A DNA stretch of 64,000 bases from Siphonodentalium dalli. Taxonomy: Eukaryota > Mollusca > Scaphopoda > Gadilida > Siphonodentaliidae. Below, piece by piece: positions 1 to 11,124 of this stretch. Positions within the stretch are counted from its first letter, which is position 1. Every line of letters starts with the position of its first letter. Made by a program: the position numbers and the translations under genes. Under the pieces are notes generated by a model. It ran no database searches. It saw only the letters and a list, made by a program, of their open reading frames with translations, and was not told the DNA's origin. The stretch is taken from assembly GCA_032622095.1 (NCBI GenBank), contig CP136064.1:110782004-110846003 (forward strand), given 5' to 3'.

Positions 1-131
1 AGTTGTAAGCAGAATGAGGTCCCCTGAGGGTGAATTTGGTGATGCTAGTCCGCTATGCGGGGTAGCATCACTAAATTCACCCTCTGGGGACCTCATTCTG
101 CAAATGACAGACACACTATTTCAAGGCTTGC
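1..131. repeat. Right end of hairpin hAT-like MITE (family P1)
   Basis: Bases 10-103 form a near-perfect hairpin: GAATGAGGTCCCCTGAGGGT and its complement surround a short loop. It is followed by CAAATGACAGACACACTATT and terminal AAGGCTTG. Further copies lie at 33805, 34762, 39375, 45096, 47346 and 61976. The complete copy at 45096-45534 has an 8-bp target duplication, which places the family in the hAT group. This copy is cut by the left window edge. Confidence 0.8.
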
Positions 132-346
132 ATGATATACATGTATTATAATAGTCCTGTCATTACTGGATGATCCATGATTTTTAGACAAACTCAAGTA
201 GACAGATATATGACTGTGTTATAACTTTGAGCCCAGATTTGCAAACTAATAAATGTGTTATGTTTTCAGTTTATCGATTCCCATTCATTATCTCATTTAT
301 AGGGATATTCAGACAATAAACTTCAACAATCCACTTATTTAATTAA

Positions 347-1043
347 CACGTTGAGTGTTGGCTACGAGTTATCTCGTACTACACTATATTCCAGGGTACC
401 ACTACGAGTTATCTCATACTTTATATGGGTCTAGATGTTCTGCTGTAGAAATTTAAGAAATAGAGTTCCCCACTTAAACATGATTTCAACCATCTTAGGA
501 AGCTGAAATATGTCTGTGATGTGAGTGATGCCACTGCATCTCTGTAATAAAATGACCTAATTGAGGCCGAAAGTATGGTTTTACTGACGCATTGGCCCCT
601 AACTCTGTTGTGCCGTCTGAATTGGCATTTTATGATAAGATCCACAAAAGCCCCTAGCATTCTCTACTCCAGAATAATGAGTTAGTTCGTGTATTTGAAC
701 AGTAGACATCTATTTTGAGGTAGCACGATCACACATGCAAGATTGAATTTTCTAAATTTAGGTACGAGATAACTCGTAGTCGGCACCCACCGCCGCCCAT
801 CTAAACCTGGAATGTGGGATACGATATTCCTCAGCTGTGACAAAGAGTTATGTCGTAGCCAGAACTGCCGCATATGGCGTTGCTCTGTGCATTTATCGCT
901 TCTTTTTTTTTGGTGATCCAAGCTGATTTATGTCCAGTTTTTTGGGTTTGTGGGTGGCTATATGGTGCAATCTACCTATTTAACACTTAATCTAAAGTTG
1001 GCACCCTGGAATGTTAAACTATAGGGTTCCGGCACTCAACGTG
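347..1043. mobile_element. TTAA-flanked non-autonomous DNA transposon, 697 bp
   Basis: TTAA at 343-346 and 1044-1047 flank inverted ends CACGTTGAGTG. Inside, a 16-bp motif TACGAGTTATCTCGTA, almost its own reverse complement, recurs near both ends (363, 403, 763) with a relaxed copy near 846. TTAA duplication is typical of piggyBac and some Kolobok elements. Two minus-strand open frames of 79 codons inside show no recognisable transposase. It lies in the INO80B gene, downstream of the last visible exon. Confidence 0.75.
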
Positions 1044-1227
1044 TTAAGGCTGTTTGTAGAACTCATTTTTATCTAAAATCCCTAGAAATGCAGGTGTCTC
1101 AGAAACAGAGTATAAAATCTATCAAGTAGTTGTCCGTCAACAAGACTCAATATCCAACTAATGTGTTGACATTTCATTCAAATCGTTAACATATCACTAA
1201 AGGTTTCAGGGTATTTCTCATGCCTAC

Positions 1228-1379
1228 CTGTCTCACAGTCATCAGTGATGGGTCTTTCTTCTTCTGTGCTTCACCATAATCATCTAGGGTTCCCTTCTCC
1301 AATGCTTCCAACCATTCCCGTTCCTCATCTGATGTATCAGCATCCTTGGCCTTCACTGGGAACTTAGGTTCAACTCCAT
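1228..1379 (-). CDS. INO80B: INO80B exon (EREWLEALEKGTLDD segment)
   Basis: 152-bp exon. Acceptor AG is at 1380-1381 and donor GTAGGC starts at 1227; it ends in phase 0 after CAG. It encodes the most diagnostic INO80B segment: SDEEREWLEALEKGTLDDYG, then MTVRQ, the start of the region that leads into the basic PAPA-1 domain of the family. The following exon is outside the window. Confidence 0.87.
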
Positions 1380-3174
1380 CTAATCAAGAAGAAGCACGAA
1401 AATCAAAAGCAAGATGCAAATGCATGCAATGAAATTTAATAGAAGAAATTCAAAACTAGAGGTGTGACAATCTCATTCTCAATGAGACTAACTACAGGTT
1501 TCACACTGGCCAAAAGAATTCTTTTGACCTATTGTTGGCCATATTTGAATTTTTTTACAACAAAAACTTTGGTTAAATGAAAAACAACAAGAGCATCACT
1601 AGGGCGTCATAGAATACGTCCATGATAATTTCAGAAAAGGGCCATAACTTGTATTTTGGGCTGTACACTCATATACCAAATTTCATTTCATTCAGTTCAG
1701 ACTTTATAAAGTTATCATCTGGAAATGAAAATTGAGTGCAAATTTCAACAAAAAGGGCAGTAACTCTGGTGAAAATTGGTGGGCGGAATCTGACTTTGAA
1801 ATTGACCTGAATTTTGAACTAGTAAACCCACATACCAAATTTCATTCCATTCTGTTCAGACTTACTAAAGTTATCATCTGGAAATGAAAAAAGCGAACAG
1901 ACAGACAGATGGACACACCGACAGACAGATGGATCAATAAAATAATAGATCCCATTTTATTTAAACGGGCATATAATAAATAAACCGACTAATAATGAAA
2001 GAATAAATGATCAGACAAAGTCATATTCTGCAAAAAGTTTAAACACAGTAATAACTCTGCTAAAACAAGTCTGACAGATCTCACAGTTATAAGTGCACAA
2101 GTTCTCCTGATGCGACAAGTAGATATCTGTGCCAAGTTGAATTTATGGATGTATGGACAGATATAACTTTGTTCAGAGGTAAAAATAAATTGAAAAAGTA
2201 AACAAAAGCAAATACAACCTATATCATGCATTAGTGCCAAGATCATTACTCTTCATAAAACATATTTAAACTAGAATTACATGTACCATCCCATGGCTCG
2301 TCTATCACATTCACTATTGCATCTTCATCAGTCTCAACAATCTTTTGTGAAATGTCCACAGGCGTCACACTGAAACAAGGATGGAAATTATTCTTCTTGT
2401 GTCTTCACTTGTGTATACAAGCTGCTAATAGGCCACTGTATTTTTCATGATTAGGATATTGGATGAGACCATCTCAACTTCTTCACTGCTAATGATGTTA
2501 TGACATTGTGTGCTGGGCCGTTGACGTTATGGGCATTTTCCAGTGGAAAAATATAACGGAATATCACAAAAACCATAAAAGTGAATCAGTTGAAAGGCTA
2601 TTATCACTCACAATCATGGAACGTCATAATTTTTGTATATGCTTACCGGTACATGCATTTCAAAATCGAAAGAAGGACAGATAAAAAAATTTGAAAGAAC
2701 TGGGGATAGGAAACATCACAAAAGTACTGTAAATTGAATATATTTAAGCAAGCATTTCGACAACATTGTTTGAAAACCTTCACCATAGATATGTTTTATT
2801 TTATATTCATTCTGTTTTGACCATGTAGATTTTACCGGTAAATGAAACTTGAAATCAAGCACATTTTCTTCTGCATAGTATAGAGTGTATTTGGGCATAA
2901 AGAGATCGAGGGATCTTCTCCTTCACCCCGATTTTCTTCCGAAGAAACTTTCATATATTAAATAGAGTTAGTAAATAATTATTAAAACCATACAACACTT
3001 ACTCTTTAGTGGCAAATGTCTCTCCAAATGTCTCTCCTCCAATTTTGAGTTTGAGCTTTATTGAAGATTTAAAGGGAGAGCTATTGTTTGAGCTGACAGC
3101 TGCACTTTCATCTCTGTTTCTCTTGTGCTTCTTTTTGTGTTTCTTGTGTTTTTTGTGACTACTCGAAGGTGAAT
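1228..3174 (-). CDS. INO80B: INO80B (INO80 complex subunit B / PAPA-1) orthologue, three internal exons, partial
   Basis: INO80B is a nuclear subunit of the INO80 ATP-dependent chromatin remodeller. Three exons join in consistent phase: 3003-3174, 2287-2369 and 1228-1379. The first carries a lysine/histidine run (SHKKHKKHKKKHKR), followed after a serine stretch by IKLKLKIGGETFG, which matches the N-terminal K/H-rich block and LKIKLGG-type motif of animal INO80B. The second is an acidic linker. The third contains DEEREWLEALEKGTLDDYGE and ends SLMTVRQ, matching the conserved EEEQRWLDALEKGELDD...LLTARQ stretch. The start codon exon, the PAPA-1 basic region and the C-terminal HIT zinc finger are not seen; the 3' exons must lie left of position 1. 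All six splice borders are GT/AG. Family assignment rests on two separate motifs plus their order. Confidence 0.88.
1600..1960. repeat. Interspersed repeat with two internal units and a (CAGA)n/(GATG) tail
   Basis: Two related units at about 1637-1732 and 1755-1890 share ATACCAAATTTCATT and AAAGTTATCATCTGGAAATG, followed by a CAGACAGA-type microsatellite at 1898-1933. A related sequence occurs at 5580-5745 and 6090-6440. It lies in an INO80B intron. Confidence 0.6.
2287..2369 (-). CDS. INO80B: INO80B exon (acidic linker)
   Basis: 83-bp exon with acceptor TTTCAG just upstream (AG at 2370-2371) and donor GTACAT from 2286. It reads DVTPVDISQKIVETDEDAI and ends EPWD plus one base. Its length and phases fit exactly between the neighbouring exons, which is the main support; the protein segment itself is poorly conserved in the family. 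Confidence 0.75.
3003..3174 (-). CDS. INO80B: INO80B exon (K/H-rich and LKLKIGG segment)
   Basis: Acceptor AG at 3175-3176 follows a short pyrimidine/AT tract; donor GTAAGT starts at 3002. The exon is 172 bp, enters with two bases of a codon (the preceding exon must end in phase 1) and leaves with two bases (GA) of an aspartate codon completed by the next exon. It encodes the basic lysine/histidine stretch and the LKLKIGGETFGETFATK segment. An upstream ATG in the same frame at 3245 lies beyond a good acceptor, so I treat that extension as intron; the true first exon was not found. Confidence 0.85.
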
Positions 3175-3362
3175 CTGTAAATATTGTTGATATTGTTGTT
3201 ACTTTCAGATAGCTTCTGGGATTATTTACATACATGCCCCAGTACAACCACCTATTTCAATAAAAATCTGCTCTGACTGACATAAACAAGACAGTCAATG
3301 ACTGACGGAGAAGACTGGGACTCTGAAGACTACAATAGTCAATACTTGTCAAATCACTTTAA

Positions 3363-3728
3363 AGTGATGTGAAACACTCCGGTAGGGTGATTAAATAGAA
3401 ATGGAGAATAATCTTGTTTAAAGTAGTTATTTTTGCAAATATTAATCCAAACTGACAACACACACCGTCATTATTATATTTTAATTAACTTCAGTGACGC
3501 TCGATGGCGAAATCGTTTTCGTTACTTTATCGCTGATTGTTGCGTCCCGAATCGAGAAGCAAATATTTACAATTGAGCGTAGTTCAGATGATGTTTTCTG
3601 TGGAGTGGTACGTCGATTTGCTTGAGATATTCGGCGATGTTAGTAGAATGCTACATTCCTCCAGTTGGCATAGTGCCTGAGTACTAACTTAACAGTTTCA
3701 CGCACCCGAACAAGTACATAATATGTCT
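3363..3728 (-). repeat. 360-bp TTAA-flanked repeat, family A (copy 1)
   Basis: TTAA at 3359-3362 and 3729-3732. The same sequence occurs at 15750-16106, 24922-25283, 55246-55614 (minus), 62910-63288 and, diverged, at 61131-61512 (minus). Ends read AGACATATTATGGAC and AGTGATGTGAAACAC, so inverted-repeat similarity is limited. No coding capacity. Likely a non-autonomous element of a TTAA-targeting superfamily. Confidence 0.75.
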
Positions 3729-4260
3729 TTAAAACAAGTAGTTCTAAACAGGGACACAGGTAGAGGGTCTTCGTTGAATGGTGCATGGGAAGGGATATGG
3801 GGTGTCCATCTTGAAATTTCTAACTGCACACCCTTCCCCTCCCCCAATAGATCATTGCACATTACCTCCCAACTGGACCAAAATAAATTACAACTGTTAC
3901 TTCAAGAAATTTATCAAAACCTTACTGATAATACTGGTATAGATAGAAATCTATATACAAGTACAAAACATGACTTAATAGCATAGATAGGGTGGGTGTT
4001 AAATAGATACATAGATAATAATTTATTTAGTAATATATAACCAACATAACAATAAAGGGTATAAAATATGGTCATGGTAGGGAGGTGGTATGACCAACTG
4101 GTCGTCTTCTTACACCTCCCATAGAATAAACATATTAAATATGTTAAATCTCCTATCTCTGCCCCTATTTTAACCAAATGTAAATTCCAATCTATGAGGA
4201 CCATTGATCTAGTAAAAATTTCAAAGGATAAATTATAGAAGTTGAAGTGAGTTCATTTTC
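3723..4260. other. Stretch without recognised gene
   Basis: An 87-codon plus-strand open frame (3723-3986) starts inside the family A repeat end and resembles nothing I know. The remainder is AT-rich, with no clear structure. Confidence 0.4.
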
Positions 4261-4265
4261 CTTAA

Positions 4266-5387
4266 CTCGTTTAGGACGGGAAACGGATATATCCGTTTCC
4301 CAAAACATTACCTACAGGACGGGAAACGGATATATCCGTTTCCCACTTCATGCACTTGTTATCATCGCATGAATCTTTTATAATTAAATGTTTTGAGCAT
4401 AGTAGCATGTATTCAATATAGGCCGATCACTCAGTGAGGGGTCCAGGAAGATGTAACCTAATTTTGGCGTCACGTGGGGGTCGCGTGACGTGATTCGTGA
4501 CGTCATTGTTCCAAAATGTCGGCGCCCAGTAGCCTAAGCCGTAGACGCGTAGACAAGTTTTCGGTTGGTAATCACCATGGCAGGTGAATCTTGACTCCTT
4601 CAGCGGAAGGAAAAAGAAGCGGGAGCAATTTAAGTATATTCCTGGATCATATTTTTTGGAAATTAATTACATTTGATTCAAAATGTCGCATGCAGACATC
4701 TCGTATACGAAATTACAGCCCCCAAACGCATAATTTTCCGAAAAACGGTTGCCATGTCAACCGGTCGCAAGTTGGTGGTACATGTATCTACCCAAAAATT
4801 TTGGAAGATTTATAGACCACGGATGATCACCCATATATTATGAGTTGTCACGTGGAGAATTATGTCATGACAAATAGTCTGGCCAGCATTAAATTAACGC
4901 ATACATTGCTATAAAATGATATAAAAGTAAGCATTTTAACGTTAGAAAACGGGGGTTTGGTGGCCATTTTGAATGGCGCCCTCTGTCGGTGATGGGTGAT
5001 TTTCGAGAAAGGTTAGTTCTAGATGTTGGCAAAATATTCCTGGATCATTTAACTTGGAAACCATTTATATTTGATTCAAAATATCGCAAACATATCGTCA
5101 TATAGCGAAATTACAGCCCCCAAAATCATAGATTTCCGAAAATATGTTGCTATGGCAACCGGTCGCAATTTGGTGGTATCTACCCAAAATTCCTAGAAGA
5201 TTTATAGACTACAGATGCACACCCATATATTATGAGTTGTCACGCGGAGAATTCTGCCATGGCAAATGGTCTGACCCAACATTGAATAAACGCATAAATT
5301 GCTATAAAATTACATAAAAGTAAGCATTTCTGTAAACAATCTCGTCTGTGAGTAATGTTTTCTCAAAAGAATCACGTCCCAAACGAG
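4266..5387. mobile_element. TTAA-flanked element with internal tandem duplication, 1.12 kb
   Basis: TTAA at 4262-4265 and 5388-5391. Terminal inverted repeats CTCGTTTAGGACG and CTCGTTTGGGACG differ at one base. Near the left end, ACGGGAAACGGATATATCCG occurs twice (4277 and 4318). Two copies of a ~300-bp unit (4640-4960 and 5030-5335) share ATATTCCTGGATCAT, CCCATATATTATGAGTTGTC and GTAAGCATTT. No long open frame, so non-autonomous. Confidence 0.8.
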
Positions 5388-5748
5388 TTAAAATAAGCTA
5401 CAAAATTAAGGGAAGCGTTATCAACATGGCACCTCTGATAATTGTTCCTTGAAATCATCAGCATAATAACCAGTGCAACGCAAAGCGTGGCATATGCCCC
5501 CTGATGCTTAGTTTAGAGAGTGGGCAATACTAAATATTTGTATGGATGGAGATTTTTTTATTTATTTTCTAAACCCAAGTAGTGGGTTTCCTTTTCCCAT
5601 AAACTGGGCTATCAATACACCAAAGCACAACCAAATCCAATGATCCATGTCCATGTTACAAGCTGAAATGTTAATATGGATACACAATTCAGAAATTCAC
5701 AAGTCAAAAAATGGCTTCAAATTTTTTAATGTCAAATAAGGGCCTTAA

Positions 5749-6081
5749 CCCTTTGCAGAGTATCTGTAACGTCATACACATGACATCATGAGTAAATTTA
5801 ACGTCAACGTCATAGCAATAAGTATTAACAAGTTCGGTCAAAAGGTTCCAATAATTCATTTAATTTGGGTGCATTTTTTGTTAACGTGTGTTATCATAAT
5901 CGATTGCACTTATACATTTGGGATATTATATTAATCAAAATAACTCCTATACAAATCATTTATAAATAAGATGATTTATTGAAGTTATGTCTACATAAAA
6001 TAACACTTCCTGAAACGACTTATATGTCGTTCTACTCCTCAACCGATAGACGACATATATGTCGTTCTACTCGCCAAAGGG
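5749..6081. mobile_element. TTAA-flanked MITE, 333 bp
   Basis: TTAA at 5745-5748 and 6082-6085; ends CCCTTTGCAGAGTA and CCCTTTGGCGAGTA. The right end holds a palindromic CGACATATATGTCG and a related CGACTTATATGTCG. It interrupts an older repeat whose neighbouring unit (about 6236) reads on across the site. CCC-starting ends plus TTAA fit piggyBac-type elements. Confidence 0.8.
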
Positions 6082-6084
6082 TTA

Positions 6085-6470
6085 AATTTGGTAAAAATGA
6101 ATCGACTACACCCGTCTGTATCCTTTCCCTGAGTTGCGCTATCACCATGCTAAAGGACAACAAAATCTGATAATTAACACCTGAGTTACAAGGTGATATG
6201 TGCAGACAGACACACAATTCACAAATTGCCAAGTCAAACAAGGGCTGTAACTCTGGTAATAATTAATGGACGAAACCTGTAGTATGTGGGTATCCTTTCC
6301 CCCAGCCTGTGCTATTACCATGACAAAGGAGAATGAAATCCAATAATTAACACCCGAGTTACAAGGTGATATGTTTGGATGGATGGACAGTAGACAGTTG
6401 GACAGTAGACAGTTGGACAGACATGGCACTCGGCAATATGCCCTGAAGGTCGGGTGCATAATAAGACACA
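6085..6470. repeat. Interspersed repeat (AAGTCAAACAAGGGC type), two units
   Basis: Units at about 6090-6260 and 6260-6420 share GTAACTCTGGTAA, GCTATCACCATG-like and ACACCTGAGTTACAAGGTGATATG segments, and end in a GACAGTAGACAGTTG repeat (6388-6420). No gene. Confidence 0.5.
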
Positions 6471-6769
6471 TCATTATCACAGACAAAAAGGAGCTAATAG
6501 CCTACATAAACATAATATTGTAACACTTGCCTATACAACTGCATAGCACATGGGAATTAATCTAATTTAAATTGAAATGAATGACACATACAAACATTAT
6601 CCAGCCATATCCAGGAGACATTCGACAGAATGGCAGGCAGACAAGCTTTATAGTATTAGTGAAAGAGAGGACTTCCCAAATAATATTGTGGCAATAGTAA
6701 TGTGAAAGAATAACATTTGTAACAGGGGTACATGTACTTACTTGAACTTCAATTGGCAAGGGTAACAAT

Positions 6770-7200
6770 CTGTCGGTCTGTGATTTTTCTCCCAGACACA
6801 TGGACCGATTTCAACTAAATTTGGTAGGGTGATTCAGTGTACCCTGGTGGATGGTATAATGTTGTTAGTTTTTCAAAATTTAAATTAACAATTAAAAAAA
6901 AATTTGGGTTAAATTGAGCAAGGAGTTAAATTTGTGACCTCATTTGAACAAATCTGAACGCCAGTCACCCAAGGACCCTTCATACCAATTATGAACCCAT
7001 TCGGCCTGATGGTACTTGAGAAGTCGTTTTAAGAATTACTATGGAGGGAAAAAGTTATGACCCTGGCTTTGCAACTATTTGACAAATCTGAATGTGAGTC
7101 ACCTAGGGAACATCCACACCAAATGTCTTATGGTTCCGGAGAAGCATAAGACATATTTCTCTTATGCTTATGGTTCCGGAGAAGAAGCCTTTTAAAGAAT
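6770..7200. repeat. Interspersed repeat (GTCCTTGGGTGACT family, reversed/diverged)
   Basis: Contains GACCGATTTCAACTAAATTTGG, ACCCAAGGACCC and AGAAGTCGTTTTAAGAATT segments related to copies at 33950-34260 and 37430-37790. A ~30-bp segment near 7123 (CTTATGGTTCCGGAGAAG) is locally duplicated. No gene. Confidence 0.5.
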
Positions 7201-7225
7201 TGTTGAAGGATGGATGGAAGAATGA

Positions 7226-7957
7226 CAACAGGAACTGAAAACCAAACTCGGTGAAAACTGGCAGAAACGCTGGGACAATTCAGATAAAGCGCATCACACT
7301 CGTGACCTACCGGTATATCCTACAATAAGCATGGAATGTTGTGGATATATAAATGTAGCTTTCAACAAACAGGATGAAACAAACATTATTCGTTTAATTA
7401 CTGGACATAATAACCTACATGTAGCAGCAAATACAATTTATGACATTCCACATACCATTCCAAAATCTGTGTTATGTGATATATGTGACACTCCAGAATC
7501 AACAAATCACTTCCTATTGAAATGTAAAGCTTATACATTTCAACGAACATTATTACTTCAAACTGTAGAAGCCATCCTAACAGAAGGTGAAAACTCTTAT
7601 GGTGAAACAAAATGTTCTCCTATGCCGCTGTTAGTTTGTTCTGACGGTTACTCTTATGGGATAAAGGCATCACACAACGGACGCATCTGTTGCCGTTGCA
7701 GCATTAGAGCTCGGAAGAATCCATGCCTTGCAGCTGCCGCATCGGTGGGCGATCAGTACATGAGAAATGAGCACAACCACCCAGCTGATCCATCCCTCAT
7801 GGTTAGAAAGACTGTATACTCCAGGGTTAAAGAAGTAGCTGAATGCGACATGTTCCGACCTGCTTTAGATATAGTTGAAGAAATAGTAAGAGATGAAGTG
7901 ACAACAACGACTGCCCAATTCAAACCAAAAGACCGGTCCCAAATCAAAGTCAATTAA
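7226..7957 (+). pseudogene. Chimeric open frame: LINE ORF2 C-terminus joined to FLYWCH zinc finger
   Basis: The frame is open from just after the TGA at 7223-7225 for 243 codons to a stop at 7955-7957; the first ATG is at 7331. The first half (7226 to about 7590) resembles the end of a non-LTR retrotransposon polyprotein: ENWQKRWDNS, then IIRLITGHNNLHVAAN, then a CDICDTPESTNHFLLKC zinc-like motif. The second half, from about 7620, is a FLYWCH-type domain: LLVCSDGYSYG, CRCSIRARKNPC, then RNEHNHPADP; the usual tryptophan before the first cysteine is a cysteine. An RVKEVAECDMF...IVEEIVRDE helix, typical of MULE transposase N termini, follows. The frame is continuous across the junction. Probably an insertion chimera rather than a working gene, but it is open and could be transcribed. 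Confidence 0.6.
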
Positions 7958-8364
7958 CATAAAAGGCCATCCAATTAACACCCACGCTACCTAATTACCC
8001 GAATTGAATAGGGGCCGAATCAGCCCTGGACCGAAAAGACCAAGCCCGAATCTTCCCTGGGCCGAATTGTCCCGCTCCCTATGAAACTACTTCTCGGTGA
8101 TATTGATCATATGGATAAAAAAGCGCAAAAAAACAAATATACATGTAACAAGCAGTCTGCAGCTACATGTATATTTCGTCCACAGGTCGTCACTTCTAAT
8201 TTCCTGCTGCAATCTCACTAACTTTCGTCATAACGAGCTTGGGTCATGTATAGGTAACAGGCGGGCATACGTACTTGTGACGTCACACATAATTTACAGT
8301 ATACCGTGTAGGTTAAATTTTTACCCAACCAACTTTTTCGTGAAAAAATCACGTGACTTCCGGC

Positions 8365-8895
8365 CAGGGCCCGCGCTGGACCGAAATTTACTTTTGCCAA
8401 ATGAAAATATTTTTCGCCAAATTCTGCCAAATGCTATTCCTGATAATACTATTTTCTGCAACATTTATGTTTTGACACTTGCGGTTTGAACGACTTTTAA
8501 TATCGATAGGAAAGCAGTTAGTTAATAATTATACCAGCATCTCTATTGTGGTTTATCATACAACAATAAACCAATCACCGAACAATAAAATGATAGCAGG
8601 GTTGCTTCATCAGAAGGTCACACCACAAGAGGATAAGCTATTGATACTAATAGCTATCAGATTAACGGCATCTTAATAGAGGCGTTAAATTCTCCTAAGC
8701 CATATAAAACACCAACAATATAATTATATTGTAAGAGTTTCCTGAAATGCATGGTATAGATTAACCAATATATGTCAACTGTCTTGAGGAATTAAAAAGT
8801 GACTTGCCAAAACTTTTGCCAAATTAAAATATTTTTTGCCAAATGTTAATTATTTTTGCCATTGGCAAATTTGGCAAGTGGCAGCGCGAACCCTG
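8365..8895. mobile_element. Non-autonomous hAT element, 531 bp, complete
   Basis: Perfect 8-bp target duplication CTTCCGGC at 8357-8364 and 8896-8903. Inverted ends CAGGGCCCGCGCTG and CAGGGTTCGCGCTG. Subterminal repeats of TTTTGCCAAAT occur near both ends (about 8392-8430 and 8809-8875), as expected for hAT transposase binding sites. No transposase frame. Confidence 0.9.
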
Positions 8896-8903
8896 CTTCC
8901 GGC

Positions 8904-9867
8904 AGTGGTTTCACAAAATCGCGGAAACCCATACCCCCAACCCCCTGCGTCACATGAGGCGCCAATTCAGAGAGACAATAGAACACACCCGACATCTCGT
9001 TAGCGAGACTTGTGAACGAGACTTGCCTATTTATTTCCAGGTTACCGGCGACAATTTTTTTTTAAATAAAATGTTTTTATTACCTGCATTCCCCAAACCG
9101 TGAGATTATATGGAGGTTGCAGGAGAGCCGGGTTTAATACATCAAATTGGGAGACTCACGGGCAAACCGGAGATTACATAGTTCACGTGCTTTCCGTTTG
9201 AACGTTCTGACATGGAAGAGTTGGATACTCGAAACTGCGATGCCACATGGCCCATTTTATACGTCATATGGGCATAGAAACGGGAACTCTTAGAAGGGGT
9301 CTGACTAGTCGACTAGTAGTCGATTACCTCTGGCAACTAGTCGATTCCTTAAAATCGCTAATCGTTTCAACACTAATGACTGAACGTGTCATGTCGTCTT
9401 CGCTTAATCCCAATATAGAGGCTTTTATTATCAAAGGCCGGTAGACTATATTAAGGCATATATAATTATCGAAGTCCACTGGCATCCAAAACGATCTATA
9501 TTATTAATCATAATAATCAAGCATTCGTGTCGCTGACATGCGTATAGGCCTAATATATATGCATATAGTTCCACAACTATTTGCACGATCCTTCGCATTG
9601 TCCGTCCTGTTACTATTATGCCGGGGTCGTTCTCTATATCATATGCCTTGCATATTATCATGTATTATTTTATCCAATGTTTCAGATGATAAATTCCGGT
9701 GGTGACTGGTGAACTTTCATATCACATAAAGACTGCCATCTTGCAGCGTCATCAACCCACAGACATTCTTCACAAGCGAAAATTCTCACAAGAAGTTCAA
9801 CAACAACAACAACAACAATGCCCTGCACTTATACGTCCGAAATGACACTGTGCCGTATAACTATAAA
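8904..9867. other. Stretch without recognised gene
   Basis: Slightly GC-richer than average to 9250, with an ACTAGTCGACTAGTAGTCGA palindromic cluster at 9305-9325 and a (CAA)n tract at 9800-9818. The short open frames have no family resemblance. Confidence 0.4.
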
Positions 9868-10270
9868 CAGGTCGGGCACACATCAAAAACGGTCTACGTA
9901 GCTCGTTTTGTCTACTGTAGCCCGATTGAGCTACGTTTTTAATGTGATTTACACGCCTCCTGCGATTATCGCCATACCACGAAAAAAGCGCATTTCGAAT
10001 TTTCACTCGTTAGTTGTGTACCACTATCACATCTACAAAGAAGCAAAAAACTCAACAACTCACGGTGGCTTAGGCGCAATTAACGATGTTTTAATTAAGA
10101 CCTGTTAGCATATGGTAGTGACTTTCCCGTAAATATGTTGATTTAGCCATAAAAAGTAGGCAAAGATCCATTTATTTTTGCAGGATACATCTTTTTGAAG
10201 ATCAAGAACGTCCAGTTTATGTGGCTTACCTGATTGGATAAAGCGAACAGCTTCACTCGGAGACGACTAT

Positions 10271-10741
10271 TTGTTAAATGTTTGGCGAACGCCATTCAGA
10301 GAAGACAACTGGTCCATTCTCAGCAAAACCGTGCATGCGTGTCGCCGGTGGTTTTCCGTTAGAATACCTACGACAGAGATACAAAAATGCCGTGTGCGGG
10401 AAGACCTTATCCCCGCGCAACTGGAACATTACACACGTAAACAGGTTGTGGATTATTTCTGCCGGGAGCTGCTCCTATGTATGCGTAAATGTAACATACG
10501 TTACTGTCGCCGAGCCAATATTCTACGAAGAATCGCTCACAAAAGGTATAATGTCGGACGACCGAGGCCAGTATTCCTGATGGAGCTGAGCGAGTGTTTG
10601 TTGTCTTCGTTGTACGTCATTAAGACCATTTGCGATCATGACCAAGAAAAATATAGCACCAGAAGCAGCTGTCGCCAGATCCGTGTAACATACGTTACCG
10701 AGTATAAAAATGATTCCACACGAATACTATTTGGTTTATAA
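10271..10741 (+). CDS. Unrecognised 156-codon open frame inside the 4-kb element
   Basis: The frame starts MLNVWRTPFREDNWSILSKT and includes the basic, cysteine-rich run CMRKCNIRYCRRANILRRIA. A second plus-strand frame overlaps it (10278-10580, 100 codons), so which one, if either, is real is unclear. Two of the GTAACATACGTTAC motifs fall inside the frame, which argues it may be non-coding DNA. No DDE triad or zinc finger is evident. Function unknown. Confidence 0.2.
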   Translation: MLNVWRTPFREDNWSILSKTVHACRRWFSVRIPTTEIQKCRVREDLIPAQLEHYTRKQVVDYFCRELLLCMRKCNIRYCRRANILRRIAHKRYNVGRPRPVFLMELSECLLSSLYVIKTICDHDQEKYSTRSSCRQIRVTYVTEYKNDSTRILFGL

Positions 10742-10759
10742 CATGCATAAAACGCACTA

Positions 10760-11124
10760 CCCTGCTGGACAAAACAAGTGTCCACTTAACCGCGGTGCGT
10801 TTAGCGTTGCCACCGCGGCTGAAATGCAACTACACCGCGGCTCCACCGGCTAACTACAGTTGGGTTGCCGTGTACTTGCCATTTGGCCATGGTGTAGTTG
10901 CCGCTGTGTACGTTCATTAAACTGAAAAAAGATGATACGAACCAGAAATCTAACCATGGTGTACCGGGGTACATGCGGTCTGGCCGCGGTGTAGTTGCCG
11001 TTCGCCCATGGTGTACCGTACTTGCCGTTCGGCCGGGTGCTCAACTGCAGTTCCAAACTCTGACACCGCGGCCGAATGGCAAATACACCGCGGTGACATT
11101 GGACACTTGTTTTGTCAAGCAGGG
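10760..11124. mobile_element. Nested MITE with TA duplication and CCGCGG-rich interior, 365 bp
   Basis: TA at 10758-10759 and 11125-11126. Inverted ends start CCCTGCTGGACAAAACAAGT and CCCTGCTTGACAAAACAAGT. The interior is far more GC-rich than its surroundings and repeats an ACACCGCGG / CCATGGTGTA / TTGCCGTTCGGCC theme. TA target suggests a Tc1/mariner-type element. Confidence 0.8.

Noticed and set aside
3175-3247. Extending the INO80B exon to the in-frame ATG at 3245
   Set aside because: A good acceptor (TTTACAG) lies between, the extension has no family similarity, and phase fits a preceding exon.
3723-3986. 87-codon plus-strand frame as a small gene
   Set aside because: Begins within the end of a dispersed repeat, shows no recognisable motif and no splice context.
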